Part shown: positions 1-7,245 of the stretch, piece after piece
Layout: every line of letters starts with the position of its first letter
Numbering within the stretch: position 1 is the first letter of the stretch
From: Pontivivens nitratireducens
GTDB taxonomy: Bacteria; Pseudomonadota; Alphaproteobacteria; Rhodobacterales; Rhodobacteraceae
Assembly: GCF_014235845.1 (NCBI RefSeq)
Contig: NZ_JACJUQ010000013.1
Coordinates: forward strand, 1-64,000
Reading direction: 5' to 3'
DNA: 64,000 bases
Translations under genes and position numbers: made by a program
Notes under the pieces: generated by a model
Told to the model about the DNA's origin: nothing
The model's database searches: none
Seen by the model: the letters and a program-made list of their open reading frames with translations, nothing else

Positions 1-111
1 GGCACTTCAGATCATGCTGACAAACAAGCGAAACGTGCTCGATTCGCCGACAGCCCCATTACGGCATCTTTCACTTTTCCGCCGGGCGGATGAATCGAGG
101 CCGAAGGCGCC

Positions 112-384
112 TTACCCGAACAGCCCTCTGGCTCTGTAGTTCGGGTTGGGGATGGTTTCGATCCAGCCGCCCTGTTCTTTGATGCTCTCGAGCGCTGCCG
201 AGAGCGGATAAGCGCCCTCGGACGGGCTCCACCAATAGGCACCGCGCTTGAAGGTGATGATCTTGCGGCGGCCGTCGTTGAGTTCGCGCCGGTCCGCGAA
301 GCGGCAAACTGTCCGGGGGACAGTTTGAGGCAAGAACGGGCGGAGCCCAGCCACCCGCAGCGTCTTGGGTTCCTTGCGCGACAT
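112..384 (-). CDS. Small conserved hypothetical protein downstream of ardC
   Basis: 90 residues, basic N-terminus, no signal peptide or membrane segment. The middle has a Trp/Tyr-rich stretch (AYWWSPSEGAYPLS) followed by an amphipathic segment and a GGWIETIPNPNY motif. The start has a GGAG ribosome site just upstream. It begins 23 bp after the stop of the antirestriction gene on the same strand, so the two are probably cotranscribed. I do not recognise a named family. Its position suggests an accessory gene of a mobile-element antirestriction cassette; that is inference. Confidence 0.55.
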   Translation of the reverse strand: MSRKEPKTLRVAGLRPFLPQTVPRTVCRFADRRELNDGRRKIITFKRGAYWWSPSEGAYPLSAALESIKEQGGWIETIPNPNYRARGLFG

Positions 385-407
385 GCGAGTCTCCGTTCTC
401 CGTGTGG

Positions 408-1346
408 TCAGGCGGCCTCGGCACTGCGCCCTGCCCTGCCCGTCTCCGATCTGGCTATCAGATAGTCGCAGGCCCGCTGCGCGTCCGCGGCGTGCCGGAA
501 GATCGCGCCCTTGTCGGAGCGCAGGACGCGCAACCAGTTGTGCAGGTAGGCGGCATTCATCTCGAGCGTATGTGCCGTGAAGCCAAGCGTCTGACCCAGG
601 AACACCGAGGTCAATTCCGCGACGATCTCTTCGCGCGCGTACGAGGTGTTGCCGAACTTCGAGAGCCCGAAATCACGGTTCAGTCGATGCGGGGCTTTCG
701 TGGCATGAGCCAGCTCATGCGCCCAAACCCCGTAGAAATTACGCGGGTCCTGGAACCGCGTGATGGACGGCATGTAGACCTTGTCCACGGGCGGCAAATA
801 GTACGCCTCCGTGCCCGTGAAGACGGTCGTGATGTCGATGGCATCGAAAAACGCCTGCATGTGCGGGATGGGCTCGGACGTCGGATGCTCGGGCACGGGC
901 TCCGGGTCAGGGTAGAAGCTGTCGGGCAGACCCTCGATCTGGCAGGCATTGAACACGCGGTAGGATTTCTGGAAGCGGAAGACGCGGGCCTCCTCGGAGC
1001 GATCATCCCTCTCCCCGTGATTGTCCTCGCCACCAGCGTCTTTCCGGCTTTGACCGTAATAGACGACGACAGAGGACTTCTCGCCCTTGCGAACCTTTGC
1101 GTCCAAGGCATTGGCCTGCGGCAGCGTCATCCAGAAGGGCGAGCTGTGGCCCGCCATCACGGTGCGCATGGTCAGCAGGAAGTTGTTGACCCCTTGGTAG
1201 GGCTCACCGCCCACGCGCAGAGGGCGGGAGCTGCCACCTGCGGTCCAGAGCTTGCGCCACGGCAGGACGCCGCGCTCGATGATGCGGATGACTTCGTTGG
1301 TGATGGCCTCGGAGGCATCGAATTTGGGCGTGCGGGATCGGGCCAT
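408..1346 (-). CDS. ardC: ArdC-like antirestriction protein (ssDNA-binding domain plus zincin-like domain)
   Basis: 312 residues. The N-terminal part (about 10-150) fits the ssDNA-binding ArdC_N domain, with ITNEVIRIIERGVLPWRKLW and a GVNNFLL motif. The C-terminal part carries a zinc-metallopeptidase motif HELAH at residues 210-214, with a downstream EEIVAEL segment as in ArdC/LtrC-type zincins. Proteins of this kind protect incoming plasmid DNA from restriction. Start chosen at 1346 because AAAGGAGG lies 6 nt upstream; a longer reading to 1433 lacks a ribosome site. It heads a small minus-strand unit with the 90-residue ORF. The surrounding genes are decayed, but this gene looks intact. Confidence 0.85.
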   Translation of the reverse strand: MARSRTPKFDASEAITNEVIRIIERGVLPWRKLWTAGGSSRPLRVGGEPYQGVNNFLLTMRTVMAGHSSPFWMTLPQANALDAKVRKGEKSSVVVYYGQSRKDAGGEDNHGERDDRSEEARVFRFQKSYRVFNACQIEGLPDSFYPDPEPVPEHPTSEPIPHMQAFFDAIDITTVFTGTEAYYLPPVDKVYMPSITRFQDPRNFYGVWAHELAHATKAPHRLNRDFGLSKFGNTSYAREEIVAELTSVFLGQTLGFTAHTLEMNAAYLHNWLRVLRSDKGAIFRHAADAQRACDYLIARSETGRAGRSAEAA

Positions 1347-1386
1347 GGCTGGCCTCCTTTCGAGTTTTGGTGAGAGGGAATGGTGA

Positions 1387-1596
1387 TCAGATTGACTGAC
1401 GGGGCCTCGGATCGTTGATGATCCTCGCACCAAGCCCCTCGACCGTGTCGTTGTAGGTGGTCAGCGAGACGGACCTGCCAGGGCCCCAGGGTTCAGGGTC
1501 GACCGATCCGTCCCGCGTCACCCGCGGCAAGTTCGCGAAGGCGATGACATCGGTGACAGGCCGGAACCCGGCCCGGACCCGTCTGAGGCACCCCAA
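1387..1596 (-). CDS. Short ORF of unknown function, possibly a gene fragment
   Basis: 69 residues, basic at the N-terminus (MGCLRRVRAGFRP), then a composition typical of a folded protein (VTDVIAFANLPRVT, GPGRSVSLTTYNDTVEGLG). No family recognised and no convincing ribosome site. It lies upstream of ardC on the same strand among decayed genes. It could be the 3' remnant of a larger gene or a chance ORF. Confidence 0.25.
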   Translation of the reverse strand: MGCLRRVRAGFRPVTDVIAFANLPRVTRDGSVDPEPWGPGRSVSLTTYNDTVEGLGARIINDPRPRQSI

Positions 1597-1855
1597 AGGC
1601 CCTCATCCGTCAGTCACAAAACCCGAAGGACAACTTTCACTCTTTAGGGATCTGATACCGGAGAGTGTTACATGCGAAGCTCATGAGAACGTAGGAGCCT
1701 GCACTTTCCGGCATCAGACCCCAATGAGCAACAGGATCAGACCTGACCGTCCCCTGCTCTTCTCTTCCTCTCACACCCCATAATCTGCGCAGGCGGCTTG
1801 TTTTTGTTCCTGTTGTGTTCTATTTTGAGAACCGCGCTAAGAAGGGAAATCCCCG
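1597..1855. other. Intergenic stretch without a recognisable gene
   Basis: About 260 bp between the short unknown ORF and the broken repeat-protein gene. I see no convincing coding frame, tRNA or strong hairpin. An AT-richer segment around 1785-1825 may hold a promoter for the rightward broken gene. Confidence 0.4.
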
Positions 1856-2093
1856 ATGGAAAGCACCACTTACGCCCTACCCGCGACGCCAAAGCAGATC
1901 GCCTATGCGCGATGCTGGCCCTGCGCAAATCGACGCACAGGCCAAGCTGAACCCGGGGGCGCTGGACAGCCGCCCGACCTCAAAGCAGGTCGCCTTCGCG
2001 GAACGCCTCGCCCGCATCAAACGCCGCGTTGTGCCGGACGAGTGTTTTCGCGACAAGGGGCTGATGTCGAAATGGATCGACAGGAACAAGTGA
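1856..2093 (+). pseudogene. Broken small two-repeat protein gene (internal deletion and frameshift)
   Basis: From 1856 one frame reads MESTTYALPATPKQIAYAR and then loses sense. A different frame reads IDAQAKLN followed by PTSKQVAFAERLARIKRRVVPDECF and ending LMSKWIDRNK at 2093. The two halves carry the same motif (T-x-K-Q-hydrophobic-A-x-A-R; WID near the repeat end). This fits an originally tandem-repeat protein whose first repeat lost its middle through an out-of-frame deletion near 1905-1925. I recall similar small proteins near ardC in Rhodobacteraceae mobile regions but cannot name a function. Confidence 0.55.
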
Positions 2094-2121
2094 AGCTAGG
2101 CAGACCCTGCGGTGATCGAGA

Positions 2122-2538
2122 TTACTTCAGCCGATCGACAACGGATGCGCCGCCCGACCTGGCAAGCGTGATCAGGCTGGACTGGATCCTGGATGTGAAG
2201 ACGGAACTGAACGTGCCGATGGACGTGCGGTCCTCCCAGACATAGGATCGCTCCAGAATATCGGTGTTGATCTCGTCCAGCATGACCCATTTGCGGACAT
2301 GGGTCTCCAACCCCACGCGCTGCGACTCGATCTGTGGCACCTCGACAAATTTGCGCGACGGCAAGGGCGGCTGCGTCGTGACCGGCAGGATAAACACTAC
2401 GGTCTCGCTATCGGACTTGGCGACAGTGACCGCGATACAGACAGGCCGCGTCTTGCGGCCTTCGGTCTCGCCGGCCATCTGTTCGCGTTTCCACAGGAAC
2501 GGATAGCGGAAAACCTCTCCAGCGGCAGGCTTAGTCAT
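2122..2538 (-). CDS. PemK/MazF-like toxin of a type II toxin-antitoxin pair
   Basis: 138 residues. It has the PemK/MazF layout: an early FRYPFLWKREQ segment, a GRKTRPVCIAV strand, a second strand with VFILPVTTQP, and a late DEINTD segment, all typical of the barrel fold of this RNase family. It begins inside the upstream gene: its ATG overlaps the antitoxin stop by 8 nt, so the two are translationally coupled with antitoxin first. The family cleaves mRNA when free of antitoxin and stabilises replicons. The match is moderate; it is somewhat longer than a classic MazF. Confidence 0.6.
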   Translation of the reverse strand: MTKPAAGEVFRYPFLWKREQMAGETEGRKTRPVCIAVTVAKSDSETVVFILPVTTQPPLPSRKFVEVPQIESQRVGLETHVRKWVMLDEINTDILERSYVWEDRTSIGTFSSVFTSRIQSSLITLARSGGASVVDRLK

Positions 2539-2785
2539 CCGCCTGCGTCAAGTCCCGCTCGAGCCCTTCTATCATCAGCGCCTTGAGACCCTCTGGCATC
2601 TCGTCGATCATGTGAGCCTGTTGCGTGGCCCCCCGCGTGAGGCTCTGATACTGATCCATGCTCATCAGCACGAATTTCGGCTTGCGATGTTTTGTGATCG
2701 CAATCGGCGAGCGAATGGCCGCGTCAAACAGGTCACTGGTGTGCCGCGTCAAGTCGGCCGCCTTGAACTCGGGAAGCTCATGCAT
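2531..2785 (-). CDS. Phd/YefM-family antitoxin
   Basis: 84 residues. The N-terminal MHELPEFKAADLTRHTSDLFDAA followed by PIAITKHRKPKFVLMSMDQY is the Phd/YefM DNA-binding fold, with the conserved 'I-T-K-H-x-K-x-x-x-V-L-M-S' strand. The C-terminal about 30 residues are acidic/amphipathic and should wrap the toxin. Start at 2785 is supported by an upstream GGAG; a longer reading to 2902 is unsupported. It overlaps the toxin by 8 nt. Such antitoxins usually repress their own promoter, which should lie at about 2790-2860. Confidence 0.75.
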   Translation of the reverse strand: MHELPEFKAADLTRHTSDLFDAAIRSPIAITKHRKPKFVLMSMDQYQSLTRGATQQAHMIDEMPEGLKALMIEGLERDLTQADD

Positions 2786-2939
2786 GATCGGGGTCTCCGT
2801 TTGTGCAGAATATACATACATTCTGGATATCCTGCAAGAGATGGGTTGAGCCCTCTGATGTGTCATTCGAACGCCGTACGGTCTCAGTGAGGGTGTATTC
2901 ATTGGCGGTGATGCCGTTCTCGATGGGCTCTTCCGAGGT

Positions 2940-3395
2940 TAGGTGGTCGTAGCCGCGATACTCGGCCAGAAGTTTCGCATGGGCCGCACCTTCGTCATTC
3001 GTCATCGGTGCCGGATCGCCGGACAGCGACCGCAGGCCGTGGCTGTAGCCGTAGGGCAACCGTCTCAGACTCGACCTGAAGTTTTTCCGCCACTAGCCGA
3101 TCGAGCAGGGCAGGTTCTTCGAGCCAGCCACCGTCATCGCCCTGAAAGAGGTCATGCAGCATCGAGCGCCCGCCGCTTCGTAGGCATCAATACCCACAAA
3201 GATCGCGCGCCGGTCGGTCACCCGGACCGATCTCTCGGTCAGCATGGGCCGGATCTGGAATGGCTCCTTGTTTCAGGAACAATTGATTACACCCGAGATC
3301 TGAACCTGACGCGCGTGATCGGGGTTCACGGTGAAAGCTATGAGCTGCTCCAGCGTCATGCCATCCGTGCTGGGTCTCGGTTCATCGTGGGAACC
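2940..3395 (-). pseudogene. ParB/RepB-like nuclease-domain protein, decayed
   Basis: Reading the minus strand from about 3359 gives MTLEQLIAFTVNPDHARQVQ, then a TGA stop at 3275-3273 where the family has Trp before NKEPFQIR, then MLTERSVRVTDRRAIFVGIDAYEAAGA. The frame then shifts near 3160 to continue DLFQGDDGGWLEEPALLDRLVAEKLQ, and shifts again near 3060 to LPYGYSHGLRSLSGDPAPMT. These segments, in this order, match ParB/RepB/Spo0J-type partition proteins common on Rhodobacteraceae mobile elements. One stop and at least two frameshifts, and loss of the N-terminal part, make this a clear pseudogene. Confidence 0.8.
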
Positions 3396-3704
3396 GGCTG
3401 CGGTAGCGGCGCTCCAAGGTTCTAACCGTTTCCCATCAGGATGCAATTACCGCATTAGCGCGCGTGGCCTGCGAAGCAGCTCCCGCCACCATATGCCTAA
3501 CATACAGTTAACTTAGAGTTTTTTCTAAATTCGGATGTCCGGGGACGGATCGTACGGCCTGCCCGACCGTTGATGATCCGTGGGTGGAACGCACCCGGTC
3601 CGAGGGGTCGGACCAAACCAGGGCGCGTTCCACAATTGGTGGTAGCCGGGAGCTGCCTGTCCGAGGGGTCGGACGGGCCTCCCGGCGGGACAACGGGTGG
3701 TTTC
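3396..3704. other. Intergenic region holding two hairpin repeats
   Basis: No gene seen in these about 310 bp. The left part is AT-richer (3480-3530) and could carry a promoter for the rightward gene at 3705. The right part holds two nested inverted repeats (listed separately). Confidence 0.5.
3585..3686. repeat. Two nested inverted repeats sharing a 16-bp core
   Basis: The interrupted palindrome GTCCGAGGGGTCGGAC occurs twice, at 3598-3613 and 3659-3674. Each copy sits inside its own larger inverted repeat: TGGAACGC (3585-3592) with GCGTTCCA (3625-3632), and GCCGGGAG (3645-3652) with CTCCCGGC (3679-3686). Both could fold as strong hairpins directly upstream of the start at 3705. Confidence 0.8.
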
Positions 3705-4817
3705 ATGTTGACGGGCATTACGCTCGCCTCTTGCGCAGTTGATGCGCAGGACCGGTATCTTGCGGCCTTGAGCGGGGTGGCATTTCTCGAAACGAAGACG
3801 GGACTTCAGGTCATCGCGGCCTCGGCCGGGGAAAATGCGCTGACGCGGTTCGGCTATGACGGCGCGCTCACCGAACTCGACACATTCCGTCTGTCGGCCC
3901 ATGCCGGCCTGCATGATCTGGTTGTAACGGATACCGGGCTCAGCGCGCTGGCACGGTGGGGCAATGCGGTCAGGATTGATGCGAACAGCTTCACCGCCGA
4001 TGGCCAGGCAAATCTGGTTGCGCTGTCCGATACTGCCAGCGCGGTGCGCAACACGGCCGGTCTGACCCTTGATACCCTGAATATCGCAGATGACGCGGCC
4101 CTGCCCCTGGGCGATGTCACCGCCTTGGCCAGCCTGTCGGACGGGCGGGTGATTGCAGGGTCCGCCTTTGATACCGGCATCGCCCTGCTGGATGCGTCGG
4201 GCACGGTCACCGATGTCGCCCTGGCCGAGGACGGGTTCTGGCACAATCGCGTCTCCACCATCGAGACAGCGACCATTGCCGGCAAGGATTTCGCCATTGT
4301 CGGGGCCTCCGGGTCCTCCTCTCTCAGCGTGTTTCAGGTGCTGGAGGATGAACTGATCCTGACCGATCACGAGTGGGACAACATGATGACCCGCTTTTCC
4401 GGCGTGGCCGAGCTGGCCACCGCGCAAATCGGCGGCATGACCGTGGTGGCCGCCGGCGGCAGCGATGCGGGCCTCAGCCTGTTCGAGCTGACGGAAAGCG
4501 GCGATCTGGTACACCTATATGACATCCTTGATACGGATCAGGCCACGCTGGCCGATATTTCCGGCCTGGATCTGATCGCGCAGGATGACGGTCTGTTGCT
4601 GGTGGCCTCCTCCGAGAAGGAAAGCGGCTTCACCGTTTTCGAGCTGGAATTCGAATTCGAGAAGCCAGAGCCCGCCCTGATTTTTGCCACGCCGTCGATG
4701 CAGACCATGCAGTTCGCCCCCCCGCCCCGCCTGTCCAACCATGAACCCGACCTCATAGTGGAGGAACCGGGCAACTGGATCGAGCAGCACCTGACACAGG
4801 ATTTCATGATCTTCTGA
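3705..4817 (+). CDS. Beta-propeller-like protein of unknown function
   Basis: 370 residues. Repeated units of about 45-50 residues with the pattern 'hydrophobic strand-VVAAG/ VIAAS-x-G-x-LxLF-x-L' (for example LQVIAASAGENALTRF, FAIVGASGSSSLSVF, TVVAAGGSDAGLSLF, LLLVASSEKESGFTVF) point to a six- or seven-bladed propeller. No clear signal peptide: the N-terminus reads MLTGITLASCAVDAQDRYLAAL. Similar propeller segments occur at the N-terminus of large RTX proteins of Rhodobacteraceae, but no RTX repeats are present here. Start at 3705 chosen because the upstream in-frame region lies in the hairpins. Function unknown; a cell-surface or secreted role is inference. Confidence 0.6.
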   Translation: MLTGITLASCAVDAQDRYLAALSGVAFLETKTGLQVIAASAGENALTRFGYDGALTELDTFRLSAHAGLHDLVVTDTGLSALARWGNAVRIDANSFTADGQANLVALSDTASAVRNTAGLTLDTLNIADDAALPLGDVTALASLSDGRVIAGSAFDTGIALLDASGTVTDVALAEDGFWHNRVSTIETATIAGKDFAIVGASGSSSLSVFQVLEDELILTDHEWDNMMTRFSGVAELATAQIGGMTVVAAGGSDAGLSLFELTESGDLVHLYDILDTDQATLADISGLDLIAQDDGLLLVASSEKESGFTVFELEFEFEKPEPALIFATPSMQTMQFAPPPRLSNHEPDLIVEEPGNWIEQHLTQDFMIF

Positions 4818-4934
4818 TCCCTGTCCGTGGCCGGTTCAACCTAACCCGCGCGATCACCCTGTCCTTTTTCTATCCGCACTTGACCTCTGTCGCCCTGCCG
4901 AGGCTGATACCCCCATCATGATCAAGGACACCTG

Positions 4935-6209
4935 ATGAGCATGGCCCCCATACACGCCCCCGCCCACCGGCTACCGGCCCGCTATATCGCGGTGCTATCG
5001 CTGATCGCGCTGTTGCCGTTCGGGTCGGGGCTGCTGATGCTGGACCCGAACGATGCCGTGATCCTGGGCCTGGCAAATATCACCATCCTGCTGATCGCAC
5101 CTGCAATGCTGATCGCATGGCCCGAGATACGGGCAGATCTGCGCCCGCGCGGGCGACTGGCCTCCTTGACCATGCTGCTGCTGGCCTATGGCCTGGCCCT
5201 GGCCGCGATACGTGCGCCGCATATGGGATTTTCCCTGCTGACCTTCGCAATGTGGCCCGCCTTGATGATTGCCGGGCGCGGGCTTCAGCAAGCGATCCGC
5301 CATCACGGCCCCCACGTGGCAGAGGTGGCGATGATCATCCTGCTGCTGGCCGGTCCGCTCTATATCTTACTGCTGCCTCTGATGCAGGCATTCTATCCCG
5401 GACAGATCCACTGGAGCTTCGACATGCCCGCCTTCAACCATGTCCGCCGGATGGGGCATCTGCTGACGGTCTCGGCGGCGGCGGGCGTGGGGCTGGTCGC
5501 GATGGGGCGGGTGTCACGCGGGCCTGTGATATATCGCCTCGCATTGGGAGCACTGGCTATCCTTGCATTGGCGCTGGCCATCTGGACCGGCGCACGGGGC
5601 ATATGGCTGTCCCTGCCCGCAGGCTGTGCGCTGGCCCTGATCACGGCCAGGCTGGCGGGATACAAGGTGCATTGGGGCGCAACGCTGGCCTTGCTGCCCC
5701 CCGCCATCGGGCTGGCCTGCCTGCTGCCGACACTCGGCCGGCATTTCGGCGTGTTGAGCGAAATCCAGAACACCCTCAGCCGCACCGACAGCATTGGCAG
5801 CATGTCCAGCGGACGGTTGATATTGTGGGAACATACGCTTGAGCTCATCAGCCAAGAGCCCCTGACGGGATATGGCTGGGGGCAGTTCCTATTGCTGCAA
5901 AACCGCTTTTCGGTCCCGCAAGCCCACAATCTGCCACTGGAAATTCTTCTAGGTGTCGGTGTCCCGATGGGTGTGCTGGCATTGGGGTTGATCCTGATTT
6001 TTTGGGTAAAAGCCCATCGCAACATTATCCATACCGGCCCTTGGGCAGTTCCCGCCCTGTGTGTACTGGACACAATGCTGATCTACTCCCTGCTTTCAGG
6101 TACCTTTTTCTACAGTGTGGGCGCTGTGTTGACCGGATTGGCTTGGGGTATATGCCTTGCCAGTCCCAAACCAGATAACCCTGCCTCCGACAGCGGTCTG
6201 GGAACATGA
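4935..6209 (+). CDS. O-antigen ligase / Wzy-like membrane protein
   Basis: 424 residues with about ten hydrophobic helices. The large periplasmic loop before the last helices carries the Wzy_C signature region SSGRLILWEHTLELISQEPL then TGYGWGQF and AHNLPLEILLGVGVP, typical of O-antigen ligases and polymerases that join lipid-linked glycans in the inner membrane. It starts 117 bp after the propeller gene and is probably cotranscribed. It is one of four polymerase/ligase-like proteins in this window, so its exact substrate cannot be inferred from sequence. Confidence 0.8.
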   Translation: MSMAPIHAPAHRLPARYIAVLSLIALLPFGSGLLMLDPNDAVILGLANITILLIAPAMLIAWPEIRADLRPRGRLASLTMLLLAYGLALAAIRAPHMGFSLLTFAMWPALMIAGRGLQQAIRHHGPHVAEVAMIILLLAGPLYILLLPLMQAFYPGQIHWSFDMPAFNHVRRMGHLLTVSAAAGVGLVAMGRVSRGPVIYRLALGALAILALALAIWTGARGIWLSLPAGCALALITARLAGYKVHWGATLALLPPAIGLACLLPTLGRHFGVLSEIQNTLSRTDSIGSMSSGRLILWEHTLELISQEPLTGYGWGQFLLLQNRFSVPQAHNLPLEILLGVGVPMGVLALGLILIFWVKAHRNIIHTGPWAVPALCVLDTMLIYSLLSGTFFYSVGAVLTGLAWGICLASPKPDNPASDSGLGT

Positions 6210-6222
6210 TTACCTTCGGCAC

Positions 6223-6280
6223 GGTGAGGGCGGGGTGATGATAACCGGGGACGGGTGAAAGCAACATCACCGCCCTCACG
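6223..6280. terminator. Long inverted repeat after the ligase-like gene
   Basis: GTGAGGGCGGGGTGATG at 6224-6240 pairs with CATCACCGCCCTCAC at 6265-6279, with a two-base bulge. It lies 14 bp after the stop codon. There is no T tract, so it may be a processing or stabilising hairpin or a factor-dependent terminator. Confidence 0.5.
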
Positions 6281-6480
6281 TTACCATCGACTTCCCGTTA
6301 AGAGACTGCCCGCCTCTCGATAACTCTCATATGACGGATATGTGTCAATTGTGTCTGGATTGGAAACGCTTAGACGCCCCAAATGGCTCTACTCCAAACG
6401 CTTTACATCCCCATCTATCCCTTACCGAAACGCGGAACAGTCCGGCAGTTTCAAGACACCGATTTCAAGGAACCAAAATC

Positions 6481-6693
6481 ATGACCAATATTGCAAAAAC
6501 CCTTCTCACCACCGCCGCTCTGACTGCCGCTCTGGCGTCGCCTGTTCTGGCGGACAACGCGCAGCTCGCTGCCTCCTTTGGCATTCCCGCTGACGTTGCC
6601 CAGACCCTGAGCCTGGGTGAGATCGCCACCATCGGCGCGATCATCAACGACGATGAAAATCACATCAACTCCTACGCCGACTTCGCGCGCTAA
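6481..6693 (+). CDS. Small exported protein of unknown function
   Basis: 70 residues with a clear Sec signal peptide (MTNIAKTLLTTAALTAALASPVLADN; cleavage after ALA-like site near residue 23-24). The mature part is about 46 residues, with AASFGIPADVAQTLSLGEIATIGAIINDDEN. A ribosome site AAGGAA lies 9 nt upstream, and a short dyad (CACACG at 6698 / CGTGTG at 6712) follows the stop. Family not recognised. The next gene is another tiny exported protein. Confidence 0.55.
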   Translation: MTNIAKTLLTTAALTAALASPVLADNAQLAASFGIPADVAQTLSLGEIATIGAIINDDENHINSYADFAR

Positions 6694-6799
6694 GACGCAC
6701 ACGAATACAGGCGTGTGTTGAACACGCGTTTCAATGGCTTCGTGTACCGGAAGGAACACGGGGCCATTGAGCTATTAATATCCCCGCGAAAGACGCGCT

Positions 6800-6994
6800 A
6801 TGCCCCATACATTCACATTGCTTGCCACCGCCCTCCTTGTAATGGTCACCACGTTCGCAAGCGCACAAACACATACCCTCGAGAGCAGCCTGACCTTCGA
6901 AAGCAGCCTGACCGCCGCGACAACCGACTGGATCGAGACGCGGATCACCAGCCAGACCGTTGGCCGTCCTACCGATCTGGTTTATCGTCCGTAA
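6800..6994 (+). CDS. Small exported protein with a short internal repeat
   Basis: 64 residues. A signal peptide MPHTFTLLATALLVMVTTFASAQ is followed by a mature peptide of about 40 residues containing a doubled motif (LESSLTFESSLTA), then TDWIETRITSQTVG. No family recognised. It precedes the RTX protease by 250 bp on the same strand. Being so short, it rests mainly on the convincing signal peptide. Confidence 0.45.
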   Translation: MPHTFTLLATALLVMVTTFASAQTHTLESSLTFESSLTAATTDWIETRITSQTVGRPTDLVYRP

Positions 6995-7245
6995 GCGCGC
7001 CCGGTAAGGGCACTATCAAAGGGCAGCCTGTATCATTCCAGCGTTCCGGATACGGACCTTTGACAGGTGATCCAGCGGATACAATAAATTTAGTATCTTT
7101 TTACACAACTCAGGATAACACAAGGATACCGCCTCACTATCGCCACTTGTATATGCAATGAATCAACTGCATTTGCTTTATCTCTTTTGTGAGAGGCACT
7201 GCTGCTATAAGTTTGTACAGGCAACCACGATAGAGAGGGCTTTCC

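Noticed and set aside
402-1373. 323-codon plus-strand ORF opposite ardC
   Set aside because: Shadow of the ardC coding strand; the minus-strand protein has clear ArdC motifs and a ribosome site.
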